Origin: Streptomyces tubercidicus
GTDB taxonomy: Bacteria; Actinomycetota; Actinomycetes; Streptomycetales; Streptomycetaceae
Reading direction: 5' to 3'
Length of the DNA stretch: 64,000 nt
Assembly: GCF_027497495.1 (NCBI RefSeq)
Contig: NZ_CP114205.1
Location: forward strand, 6,200,001-6,264,000
In this document: positions 48,756 through 56,264 of the stretch, one piece after another
How the letters are laid out: the number at the start of each line of letters is the position of its first letter
Position numbering within the stretch: the first letter of the stretch is position 1
The notes under the pieces: model-generated
Seen by the model: the letters and a program-made list of their open reading frames with translations, nothing else
What the model was told of the DNA's origin: nothing
Database searches by the model: none
Position numbers and translations under genes: made by a program

Positions 48756-50381
48756 TCAGCCGTCAGCCGGTTTCCTTCGGGTCGCCCCGCCTATCCGGCG
48801 CAGCGCCGTCGGCCCGAAGCTGAGCGGGCGGGGGAGGCGCCGGGGGCCGGGCGCGGAGCCCGGAGGGCGAGGCGGGGCCGGGGGCTGCCCAGGAGCGGGC
48901 GGCGCGGCCGAGAGCGCGGCGGCCGCCCGCGCCGAGAGGGCTGGGGCGGCACCGGCCGCCGGAGGCTGCGGACCAGCGGCGGACGGGCCTCCGGGCGCGG
49001 CCGTCAGCGGTGCTGTGACCGGCTCGGGCGACGCCTGCCGGCCCGGTGTGCCGACGGCCGTGAGCCGGGGCCGTGCCGTCCCCCGGAGCAGACCGAGCGC
49101 GGCAGCGGGGCGCAGGAGCGGGGAAGCGGGCGCGGTGGGCGCGAGGACATCGAGGTAGGCGCGGCGGACGGACCGGCCGGCCGTGGTGGAGGGGAGCTTT
49201 TCGCCGGTGGCCACGGACCACGGTTCCTGGCCGAGGCGTCCGATGGCCCGCTGCGTCTTCCGGGCGAGTGAGGGCTCGTCCACTCCATGCCGCCGCAGTG
49301 CCGCGCGCAGCGCGGTGGCACCGTGGGCGGCGAGGGACAGGCCCAGACCGCAGTCGTGGGCGAGCGAGACCACCGCGCCCCCAAGGGCGATGAACCCCGT
49401 GGGCCAGGAGGGCAGTTGCTCATAGTGCCGCCGCCGGTCCGAGGTGTCGCGGGTGACCCGTACCTCGCTCAGCGGCTCGGCCTCGGCGACGAGGTCACCG
49501 ATGGCGGAGAGGCCCGTGCGGCGGGCGAACGGCACGAACCGGCCCGCGTGTTCGGAGGGCCGGTCGTCCCCGGCACCGGTGAGCGTGACCAGCCAGCGTC
49601 CGCCTTCGATCGGAACCAGCGTCGCCGTCCTCCCGGGAGCCGGGCGCTGCCGTGCCCCAGGAACGGAGAGCGGACCGGCGAGCGCCGAACGGGAGGTGAG
49701 CACCGGGCAGTTCTCCGCGCCCTCCGTGGCGCGGAAGATACGGGTCGCCGAGACGATCCCGGAGTCCGCCACGTCCTCGTGCGCGGACGGCAGCCCCAGC
49801 GCGGTCAGCCACGCCCGGCCGGCGGAGTTCCGGCCGGTGGCGTCGACGACCAGGTCGGCGTCCAGCAGGGAGGCGGCGCCGCTGGTGGTGTCCCGGACGC
49901 GCACCCCGGTGATGTGCTCCGCGGTACCGGTCAGCTCGGTCGCTTCCGTTCCGTCGAGGACGGTGACTCCCGGGAGCGCCCGCACCTGACGGCGGATGAC
50001 CCGGTCGAGCAGATCGCGGGAGCAGGCGAGCAGATACGGCGAGCGCGTGCGGCGGCCCGGCCAGGCTTTCGGGGCACGGCCGGCGAACTCCGCCGGTAAC
50101 GGTATCCGGCGGGCACCCTCGGCCAGCCAGCGCGCGGCACTGCCGGGCAGCAGGGCGTCGACCAGCCGGGCGCCGTCCGTTGTCAGCAGCTGCGCGTGCC
50201 GGGCCTGCGGGAGGTCCGAGGAGCGGGCCGGGGTCCGCGGCAGCCGCTCCCGTTCGACGACGATGACAGCGGCGTGTCCGGACAGGGCAGCGGCGGCGAG
50301 CATCCCCGTGAAACCCCCACCGAGGACCACGGCGAGGTAAGGGTGTGTGAACTCCAGCCCGTTGCTGCTCGACGCGTTCAT
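48756..50381 (-). CDS. FAD-dependent monooxygenase/oxidoreductase
   Basis: This 541-aa flavoprotein of the halogenase / squalene-epoxidase-like group has the dinucleotide motif VVLGGGFTGMLAAAAL near 18-33, the GRHAH-like PQARHAQLLTTDGARL near 58-73, DLVVDATGRNSAGRAWL near 170, and the second FAD motif near 320 (GFIALGGAVVSLAHDCGLGLSLA). The final 90 residues are an Ala/Pro/Arg-rich low-complexity tail, unusual for the family. Leu95 is a TTA codon (50097-50099), implying bldA dependence. AAAGGGA precedes the ATG. The substrate is unknown; a secondary-metabolite role is plausible. Its reading frame stays open far upstream, but that extension is not coding. Confidence 0.85.
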   Translation of the reverse strand: MNASSSNGLEFTHPYLAVVLGGGFTGMLAAAALSGHAAVIVVERERLPRTPARSSDLPQARHAQLLTTDGARLVDALLPGSAARWLAEGARRIPLPAEFAGRAPKAWPGRRTRSPYLLACSRDLLDRVIRRQVRALPGVTVLDGTEATELTGTAEHITGVRVRDTTSGAASLLDADLVVDATGRNSAGRAWLTALGLPSAHEDVADSGIVSATRIFRATEGAENCPVLTSRSALAGPLSVPGARQRPAPGRTATLVPIEGGRWLVTLTGAGDDRPSEHAGRFVPFARRTGLSAIGDLVAEAEPLSEVRVTRDTSDRRRHYEQLPSWPTGFIALGGAVVSLAHDCGLGLSLAAHGATALRAALRRHGVDEPSLARKTQRAIGRLGQEPWSVATGEKLPSTTAGRSVRRAYLDVLAPTAPASPLLRPAAALGLLRGTARPRLTAVGTPGRQASPEPVTAPLTAAPGGPSAAGPQPPAAGAAPALSARAAAALSAAPPAPGQPPAPPRPPGSAPGPRRLPRPLSFGPTALRRIGGATRRKPADG

Positions 50382-51119
50382 GGGCAGTCCCTTTCTTGGC
50401 AGCGGCGCGCCGTTCCCCGGCGGGAGCGGGACACGTCCAGAAAGGGCGGTGCCGCATACGGTCGGGAACGTCGGCGAGCGGCGGCCATGACGGCGTCGGT
50501 GGCGGCCGTGAAGGAGACCGTGAAGGAAGCCGCCCATACGGACGGCAGAGACGCGGAGGCGGTCCGCAGGATGCGCAGGGGTGCCGACCGCAGCGGCAGT
50601 GCGCGTTGTGGGTCCCGGCAGGCCGGCGCGAACGCCGGCCTGCCGCCCCCCGATTTCCCCATCATGATTCCCCCTCAGGCCGTGCCCGCCCCGCCCTGCG
50701 CACAGCCACGTCCTCCTCCGCCACCCGCCCGTATCACCGGGTGCGGTGGGCGGGCACAACTGCCTCGCGGAGCGTGCTCCGTCCCGGGGGACGTGGCCGT
50801 CACGTCTGGTCGACGGCGGACACATTTCGGGATCGTAGGCGGCGGCGATCACATCCGACAGCCGGGTTTGAGCGAGAGACACGAGGCAGCCACCCCCGGG
50901 ATACCGATGGGTAGATACGCAGTAAAACGGTGCAATGGGCAGAAACCGTCGTGTCGTTTTCTCGCGACGCGAGAAAGCGGGCGGGCAATTCTCGCGGGAA
51001 GAGGGGCGACGGGGTCCGGAGCCCCGCAGGGTTGGCGCGAAATGATCGGGCGACGGCGGCCAGTTGGCCGCCGTGCCTACCCTGTGCGGGCACCGCACCG
51101 GAGAACCAGAGGGAGAGTC
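50382..51119. promoter_or_regulatory. divergent intergenic region with a 19-bp palindrome
   Basis: No convincing gene lies here. TTTCTCGCGACGCGAGAAA at 50958-50976 is a perfect 19-bp palindrome with a single central base. A half-site TTCTCGCG recurs at 50989-50996. Both are about 125-160 bp upstream of the quinone oxidoreductase start and are likely a regulator's binding site. The stretch 50382-50900 shows no clear feature beyond moderately lower GC near 50880-50960. Confidence 0.6.
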
Positions 51120-52064
51120 GTGCGCGCGATTGTGATGCGAGAATTCGGCGGCCCGGACGTGCTCCGGCTGGAAGACGTGCCCGAGCCCGCACCGCGCGGC
51201 GGCCACTCGCTGGTCGACGTAACCCTGGCCGGCATCAACTACGCGGATGTGCACGTACGGGGGGACTCCTACCTCGCGCCCGTCGAGCTGCCGTACGTGC
51301 CGGGGAACGAGGTCGTGGGGACCGTGGACGGCGGGCGGCGCGTCGTCGGACTGTGCCGCGGCGGCGGATACGCGGAGCGGACGCTGCTGCACCGCCGCGT
51401 CACCTGGGACATCCCCGACGCCATCAGCGACGAACAGGCCGTTGCACTGGCGCTGCAAGGCAACAGCGCCTGGCATCTGCTGTTCACCTCGCTGCGCCTC
51501 ACCGAGGGCGAGACCGTTGTCGTACCGGCCGCGGCGGGGGGCGTCGGATCGCTGGCCGTCCAGCTCGCCGCGCGCGCCGGCGCCAGGGTCATCGCTCTCG
51601 CGGGCTCCCCGGAAAAGCGCACACTGGCCGGGGAACTGGGCGCCCACGCGGTGGTGGACTCGACCGCCGAGGACCTGACGGAGCGCATCCTGGACGCGGC
51701 CGGCGGCCCCGTGGCGGCGGCGCTGGAGATGACCGGCGGCGTCACCTTCGAGCGGACTCTCGCCGCCGTCGCGCCGCGCGGCCGGCTCGCGGTGTACGGG
51801 TTCGCCGGGGGCGAGCTGGCGAGCGTGCCCACCCGGGAGCTGATGGAGCGGAGCATCACCGTCTCGGGTTTCTGGCTGCCGCAGCTCTACGCGGACCGTA
51901 CGGCCCTGCCGACGTCCATGCGGGCCCTGTTCGACGCGGTCGCCGAGGGCACTCTCAAGCCGCTGACCGGCGCCGTCTACGGGCTCGGGGAGGCGGCGCG
52001 GGCGCACCACGAGCTGGCCGCACGCACCCCGACCGGGAAACTGGCGCTCGACGTCACCCGCTGA
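51120..52064 (+). CDS. zinc-type alcohol dehydrogenase / quinone oxidoreductase-like protein
   Basis: This 314-aa medium-chain dehydrogenase/reductase of the NADPH:quinone oxidoreductase branch has the N-terminal substrate barrel (AIVMREFGGPDVLRLEDVP, then GNEVVGTVDGG near 62) and a Rossmann domain with VVPAAAGGVGSLAVQLA near 137-153. The catalytic zinc Cys/His of alcohol dehydrogenases are absent, as expected for the quinone branch. GTG start preceded by AGGGAGA. A perfect palindrome upstream suggests specific regulation. The IclR-type gene follows after 147 nt. Confidence 0.9.
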   Translation: MRAIVMREFGGPDVLRLEDVPEPAPRGGHSLVDVTLAGINYADVHVRGDSYLAPVELPYVPGNEVVGTVDGGRRVVGLCRGGGYAERTLLHRRVTWDIPDAISDEQAVALALQGNSAWHLLFTSLRLTEGETVVVPAAAGGVGSLAVQLAARAGARVIALAGSPEKRTLAGELGAHAVVDSTAEDLTERILDAAGGPVAAALEMTGGVTFERTLAAVAPRGRLAVYGFAGGELASVPTRELMERSITVSGFWLPQLYADRTALPTSMRALFDAVAEGTLKPLTGAVYGLGEAARAHHELAARTPTGKLALDVTR

Positions 52065-52211
52065 CGCGGATGGACCCGGGGGCCGGATGGGTACCGGGGC
52101 TGTGGGAGCACAGTCCGGGGCCGTCCACCGGGAGCAGCGGGCAGCGGGGGCCCGTACCGTACATGCCGCGCGCCTCCGGGCGCGGATCACTGCCAGGGGA
52201 GAGAGCACACG

Positions 52212-53141
52212 ATGGGTCACCGCACCACAGCCACGGGAGCGCAGGCGCCGGCCGCCGCGTCCGCCACCGGTGTGGCGCCGCGTACCGCGGGCCACTCCAA
52301 GAAGGCGCACCAGACGCCCAAGGGCACCTCGTCCGCGGGCTCGCGGGCGTCGGGATCCGGCCATGCCGAGCGGGTCTTCCTCGTGCAGACGGCCTTCGCC
52401 GAGCTGGGCGGATCCGCCCACGGACCCGGTGAGATCGCCGAGTTCACCGGCCTGGACGACTCCGTCGTCTACCGCATCCTGCAGTCCGGTATCTACCAGC
52501 GGATCTTCGAGCGGGTGGACCGCGGCCTCTACCGGCTGCGGACCTCGGCCGCCCAGCTCGCCTTCACCGCGCTCGACCACCGGCTCGACGGCGGGATCTC
52601 GCAGACGGTGCTCCGCGATCTGCGGAGGGCCACCGATGGCGGACTGGCGTTCCTCTACATGGTGGCCCCGTTCTCCGGCGCCCAACGGCAGTGCGTCGAT
52701 ATGGCCGTCGGCGACTCCGACCTCGCGGAGCTGGGCATGACACCGCGCGATGTGCTGTCCGTGACGCGTTCCCTGCGCACCGGCGCCTCCGGGCGGACGA
52801 TCCTCGCCTACCTGCCGGAGGTGCTCCAGCAGCGGGTGCTGGCCGAGCCCGTACCCGACCAGGCGGGACCCGGCGTCTACCGGGACAACGAGGCGCTGCT
52901 GGACTCCCTCGCGGAGGTACGCGACCTCGGATACGCGCTCGGCTACGAGGAGTGCATGGCGGGCTGGAACTCCTGCGCGGCGCCGATCATCTGGGACGGC
53001 TCCATCATGGGAGCGGTCCTGCTCCTCAAGCTCAAGTCCGTGATGCCGGCGGCACCGGAGGGCGTCATCGAGGCGACCAAGGAGGCGGCGGCCGAACTCA
53101 GCCGCTACGGGGCGGCCCGGCCGGACGCGGACCAGGACTGA
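52212..53141 (+). CDS. IclR-type transcriptional regulator
   Basis: This 309-aa protein starts with a 50-residue Ala/Ser/Thr-rich, probably disordered segment. A winged helix follows (FAELGGSAHGPGEIAEFTGLDDSVVYRILQ near 63-92), then an IclR-like ligand-binding domain (residues 115-300) including DLGYALGYEECMAGWNSCAAPI near 235-256, close to the IclR sensor strand motif. It is likely a metabolite-responsive regulator. Candidate target sites include the palindrome at 50958-50976. GGGGAGAG lies upstream of the ATG. Confidence 0.8.
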   Translation: MGHRTTATGAQAPAAASATGVAPRTAGHSKKAHQTPKGTSSAGSRASGSGHAERVFLVQTAFAELGGSAHGPGEIAEFTGLDDSVVYRILQSGIYQRIFERVDRGLYRLRTSAAQLAFTALDHRLDGGISQTVLRDLRRATDGGLAFLYMVAPFSGAQRQCVDMAVGDSDLAELGMTPRDVLSVTRSLRTGASGRTILAYLPEVLQQRVLAEPVPDQAGPGVYRDNEALLDSLAEVRDLGYALGYEECMAGWNSCAAPIIWDGSIMGAVLLLKLKSVMPAAPEGVIEATKEAAAELSRYGAARPDADQD

Positions 53142-53241
53142 CGCGCGGCCCCGGGCCGCCCGACCGCTCATGAGCCGGTCCGCCTCTCCCAGGAGGCACC
53201 GGCACCTGCGTACACCTACCGATGCGACGCAAGGGGGTCTG

Positions 53242-53691
53242 ATGGAAGCGGAGTTGGTGGCGCTCGCCACGGCGGGTGCGACGACGCTGGTGCAGCAGAT
53301 GGCGACGGACGGCTGGGACGCGGTCCGCCGCAGAATGGCGGCCTTCCTCGCCCGGCGCCAGGGGACGGCGGACGAGGAGGTGCTCGAAGGCGAGCTGGAA
53401 GTCTCCCGCGCCGACTTGGCCGTGGCCAGGGAGGACGGCGACCAGGACGGGGTGGCCGGGGTGACCGCCGCCTGGCGGCTGCGGCTGCGGCGGCTGCTGA
53501 GCGAGGACCCGGCCGCGGCGGCCGAACTGCGCGCGCTGCTCGACGAGGTGGCGCCCGGACGGGCCTCCGAAACGGTGGGGGAGGTGCACAACACCATCAG
53601 CGGCGGGGTGCAGCACGGTGCGGTGATCCAGGCCGGCGTCGTCTCCGGCGTCCACTTCACCGGACCGCCGCACCGGCCGCACCCGGGCTGA
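53242..53691 (+). CDS. small protein with C-terminal RHIM-like amyloid signalling motif
   Basis: This 149-aa protein has an N-terminal amphipathic/hydrophobic helical region (ELVALATAGATTLVQQMAT near 4-22, then DAVRRRMAAFLARRQ), a charged helical middle (residues 45-108) and a C-terminal motif near 115-142: HNTISGGVQHG, then AVIQAG and SGVHF. This matches the actinobacterial RHIM-like (BASS-type) amyloid motifs that link NLR-like sensors to effectors; VIQAG corresponds to the (I/V)Q(V/A)G core. The helical part resembles the HeLo/Bell-type membrane-acting domains of such effectors. No NLR gene is next to it. Preceded by AAGGGGG. Structure and role are inferred. Confidence 0.75.
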   Translation: MEAELVALATAGATTLVQQMATDGWDAVRRRMAAFLARRQGTADEEVLEGELEVSRADLAVAREDGDQDGVAGVTAAWRLRLRRLLSEDPAAAAELRALLDEVAPGRASETVGEVHNTISGGVQHGAVIQAGVVSGVHFTGPPHRPHPG

Positions 53692-53732
53692 CGCGGGGCG
53701 GCCCGCGCCGGGTGGCCGTGCAGAATGGCGGG

Positions 53733-54371
53733 GTGCGGCTCGAAGCGATCACCTGGGAACGGCTCACCGACGCGCTTGCCGAGCGCCTGGTCGCGATGCC
53801 GGCGAAGGACGGGAGCCCCTGGCTGCGGGTGGCCGTCGACGGGGCTCCCGCCGCCTCGCCCGGCGAGCTGGCCGCCCGGCTCGCCGGGGCGCTGCGGCTG
53901 CGGGGGCGGGCGGTGCACAAGGCCGGTGCCTACGGCTTTCTGCGCCCCGCCTCGCTGCGGCTCGAATACGGCCGGGAGGACGCCGACGCCTACCACGACG
54001 AGTGGTTCGACCGGCAGGCGCTGTGGCGGGAGGTCTTCCGGCCGCTGGAGCCGGGCGGTACCGGGCGGGTCCTTCCGGACCTGTGGGATCCGGTGGCGGA
54101 CCGGGCGACCCGCAGCGCGTACGTGGAACTGCCGCCCGGCGGCGCTCTTTTGCTGCACGGTCCGCTGCTGCTCGGTCACTGGTTTCCCTTCGATCTCGCC
54201 GTCCATCTGAAGCTGTCGCCGGCCGCGCTCGCCCGCCGCACCCCGGAGGGCGAGCGCTGGACGCTGCCCGCGTTCGCGCGCTACGAGGCCGAGACCCGGC
54301 CCGAGGAGGCGGCGGATGTCGTCGTACGGGCCGACGATCCCCGCCGTCCGGCCTGGAGCGGACCGGAGTGA
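53733..54371 (+). CDS. uridine-kinase-like protein with degenerate P-loop
   Basis: This 212-aa protein matches the Streptomyces uridine-kinase-like family throughout: LRLEYGREDADAYHDEWFDRQALWREV near 74-100, GTGRVLPDLWDPVADRATRS near 110, GALLLHGPLLLGHWFPFDLAVHL near 140 and WTLPAFARYEAETRPEEAADVV near 178. The site where a kinase has GxxxxGKT reads VDGAPAASPGEL near 33-44, lacking the Lys-Ser/Thr, so ATP binding is doubtful. A GTG at 53733 was chosen because CAGAAT lies 6 nt upstream (leaderless pattern); a GTG seven codons earlier is in frame. Confidence 0.78.
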   Translation: MRLEAITWERLTDALAERLVAMPAKDGSPWLRVAVDGAPAASPGELAARLAGALRLRGRAVHKAGAYGFLRPASLRLEYGREDADAYHDEWFDRQALWREVFRPLEPGGTGRVLPDLWDPVADRATRSAYVELPPGGALLLHGPLLLGHWFPFDLAVHLKLSPAALARRTPEGERWTLPAFARYEAETRPEEAADVVVRADDPRRPAWSGPE

Positions 54372-54421
54372 GCACCCGCCCCGGCCGGAGAGGCCGCGAC
54401 GGTCGTTCCCCGCTGCAGAAA

Positions 54422-54444
54422 ACCGTAAGGCCGACCACTGACAA
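54422..54444 (-). promoter_or_regulatory. orphan DNA-damage-type promoter, antisense to the kinase-like gene
   Basis: On the minus strand TTGTCAGTG (54444-54436), exactly 8 nt, then TACGGT (54427-54422) is a perfect match to TTGTCAGTG-N8-TANNNT. No ATG or GTG lies in the next 10 nt and no minus-strand gene follows. Transcription would run antisense through the kinase-like gene. Confidence 0.6.
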
Positions 54445-54499
54445 CCGACCGTGGAGACGCCCGGCGCGGACCGCTGACCGCCGCGTGCGGGGCGGCAGT

Positions 54500-54511
54500 T
54501 AGCGTGGCCCT
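54500..54511 (+). promoter_or_regulatory. -10 element of the PemK-like gene
   Basis: TAGCGT (54500-54505) lies 6 nt before the GTG start at 54512 and there is no Shine-Dalgarno sequence, so a leaderless transcript is likely. Confidence 0.4.
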
Positions 54512-54973
54512 GTGAGCACTTCAATCCCTGCATCCGACGAGCCCGCCGCGCTGCCCGGCAGCCACGGCCCCACCGCCACCGCGGAGGCCCGTCCGCACTC
54601 TGTCCGCGCCGTGACGATGACCTATGCGCCGGACCCGGACGGCGACCCGGACCCCGGTGAGATCGTGTGGACCTGGGTGCCCTACGAGGAGAACGACGGC
54701 CGGGGCAAGGACCGACCGGTACTGGTCGTCGCCCGTGAGGCGGCCGGCACGCTGCTGGCCGTACAGCTGTCCAGCAAGCGCCACAGCAACGACCGGGAGT
54801 GGGTCCCGATAGGCGCCGGCCCGTGGGACCGCGCGGGGCGCGACTCATGGGTGGCCCTGGACCGGGTGCTGCGGGTGCACCCGGCCGGGATGCGGCGCGA
54901 GGCCTGCGCCCTGGACCGGGGCCGCTTCAACCTCGTCGGCAACCGGCTGCGCGAGCGTTACGGCTGGCGCTGA
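54512..54973 (+). CDS. PemK/MazF-like toxin-family protein
   Basis: This 153-aa protein has a disordered N-terminus (1-45) and a C-terminal PemK/MazF-like barrel beginning GEIVWTWVPYEENDGRGKDRPVLVV near 50-74, with QLSSKRH near 92 and WVALDRVLRV near 115. This branch, with the GRGKDRPV signature, is widespread in Streptomyces without a linked antitoxin gene, and none is seen here on either side. Endoribonuclease activity is therefore uncertain and it may have another RNA-related role. It converges on the DUF1697 gene, 19 bp away. Confidence 0.82.
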   Translation: MSTSIPASDEPAALPGSHGPTATAEARPHSVRAVTMTYAPDPDGDPDPGEIVWTWVPYEENDGRGKDRPVLVVAREAAGTLLAVQLSSKRHSNDREWVPIGAGPWDRAGRDSWVALDRVLRVHPAGMRREACALDRGRFNLVGNRLRERYGWR

Positions 54974-54992
54974 CGCCGCCGGTGGCGGTGCC

Positions 54993-55535
54993 TCAGGCGG
55001 CGGCCAGGGCCAGCAGTTTGGTGACGGTGTTCCAGTTACGGGCGGTGGCCGTGACCCCGAGCGGGGCGCGGCTCACCGCGTCGGCGAGCTTGGAGCGGCC
55101 GATGCCGCCGGGGCACCACAGATACAGTTCGCGCCCGATCAGGCGGTACTGATCGGGCGCGAACGCGGCCTGGTCGAGTGCGTCGAGCCGGGAGGTGTCG
55201 GCCGGCACCGCCGACAGGAACGTGACATGCAGGCTCTTGGGCTCCGGCACGGCCTGCGGAAACGGATTCGCGGCGACGGCGGCCGCCAGCTCGTCACCGG
55301 TCCGGACCAGGACCGGCACCGTCAGACCGAGCTCGGCGGCGATCCGCTCATGGAGCACCCGGGCCGTCTCATCCGGCGGCGTACCGGGGTCGGCGAAGAC
55401 GATATTGCCGGTCTGCAGCAGGACCGAGACGTCCTCGTAGCCCAGCGACTTGGCCAGCTCCAGCTGCTTCGCCTTGGGGAAGGAGTTGTGGCCGCCGACA
55501 TTGATGCCGCGGAGCAGAGCGATCTGACGGGACAT
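54993..55535 (-). CDS. DUF1697 protein
   Basis: This 180-aa soluble protein matches DUF1697 over its full length. It opens with RQIALLRGINVGGHNSFPKAKQLELAKSLGY, then VLLQTGNIVFADPG near 40-53, a central FPQAVPEPKSLHVTFL near 98, and a C-terminal GIGRSKLADAVSRAPLGVTATARNWNTVTKLLAL. The family has a ferredoxin-like structure and no proven function. It begins 52 nt downstream of the ogt stop and may be co-transcribed with it, so it could belong to the same damage response. Confidence 0.88.
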   Translation of the reverse strand: MSRQIALLRGINVGGHNSFPKAKQLELAKSLGYEDVSVLLQTGNIVFADPGTPPDETARVLHERIAAELGLTVPVLVRTGDELAAAVAANPFPQAVPEPKSLHVTFLSAVPADTSRLDALDQAAFAPDQYRLIGRELYLWCPGGIGRSKLADAVSRAPLGVTATARNWNTVTKLLALAAA

Positions 55536-55587
55536 GACACTGCCCTTCGTGAGAGCCGGCCTCGGCGAGGCCGGACGACGGTCGGGA

Positions 55588-56181
55588 TCAGAAGAGCGGG
55601 GCGGGCAGCACACCTTCCAGGGCCAGTAGCAGGCGCTTGGTCTCCAGACCGCCGCCGAAGCCGCCGATCCCGCCGTCACTGGCCACGACACGGTGGCAGG
55701 GGACGACGACCGGCAGCGGATTGGATCCCATCGCCGCACCCACCGCACGGGCGGCGCCCGGTTCCCCGACCCGGTCGGCGAGGTCCTGATAGCCGACGAC
55801 GCTGCCATAGGGGACACCGTCGGCCAGGGCCCGCAGGACCCGGGCGGGGAAGCCGGAGGACAGTGACCAGTCCAGGGGGACGGTGAAGGACCGCAGCTCC
55901 CCGGCGAAGTACGTGGTCAGCTCGGCCGTGGCCGTCGTCAGATGAGGTATCCCGGCCAGCGGCGGCCCGCCGAAGAACTGCTCCAGACGGGCCAGCGCAC
56001 CGCGGGTCGTCCGCTCGTCGGCATGGAAGACGACCTGCACCAGGCCCTCCCCGGTCGCGGCGAGCAGCAGCGGGCCGATGGGCGTCGCCAGCCGTCTCCA
56101 GGCCCAGTCGCGCCGCGCCGCCGCCTCCGGCGCCGCGTCCGGCCGTGTCGCCGGCCCGGAATCCTGCTCTGCATTCGTCAC
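55588..56181 (-). CDS. ogt: methylated-DNA--protein-cysteine methyltransferase
   Basis: This 197-aa suicide DNA-repair protein removes alkyl groups from O6-alkylguanine onto its own cysteine. The active site PCHRVV is near residue 155, preceded by the helix-turn-helix region YGSVVGYQDLADRVGEPGAARAVGAAMGSNP and followed by GIGGFGGGLETKRLLLALEG. The N-terminal ribonuclease-H-like domain is present. The GTG start lies 6 nt after the -10 of a perfect DNA-damage promoter, so the mRNA is probably leaderless; no Shine-Dalgarno is needed or seen. Confidence 0.95.
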   Translation of the reverse strand: MTNAEQDSGPATRPDAAPEAAARRDWAWRRLATPIGPLLLAATGEGLVQVVFHADERTTRGALARLEQFFGGPPLAGIPHLTTATAELTTYFAGELRSFTVPLDWSLSSGFPARVLRALADGVPYGSVVGYQDLADRVGEPGAARAVGAAMGSNPLPVVVPCHRVVASDGGIGGFGGGLETKRLLLALEGVLPAPLF

Positions 56182-56187
56182 CTGATC

Positions 56188-56210
56188 AGGGTAGGACGCA
56201 CCACTGACAA
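56188..56210 (-). promoter_or_regulatory. DNA-damage-type promoter of ogt
   Basis: On the minus strand TTGTCAGTG (56210-56202), 8 nt, then TACCCT (56193-56188) is an exact match to TTGTCAGTG-N8-TANNNT, with the ogt GTG 6 nt downstream. Confidence 0.85.
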
Positions 56211-56264
56211 TGCGAGGGGGACGGACCGGCGCCCGCGCCGTCCGTCCCCCTCACCACTGGGCGT

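Noticed and set aside
50382-54848. Upstream in-frame extension of the FAD oxidoreductase, keeping a frame of about 2030 codons open.
   Set aside because: It runs antisense through four well-supported plus-strand genes, has no family features, and a good start with AAAGGGA exists at 50381.
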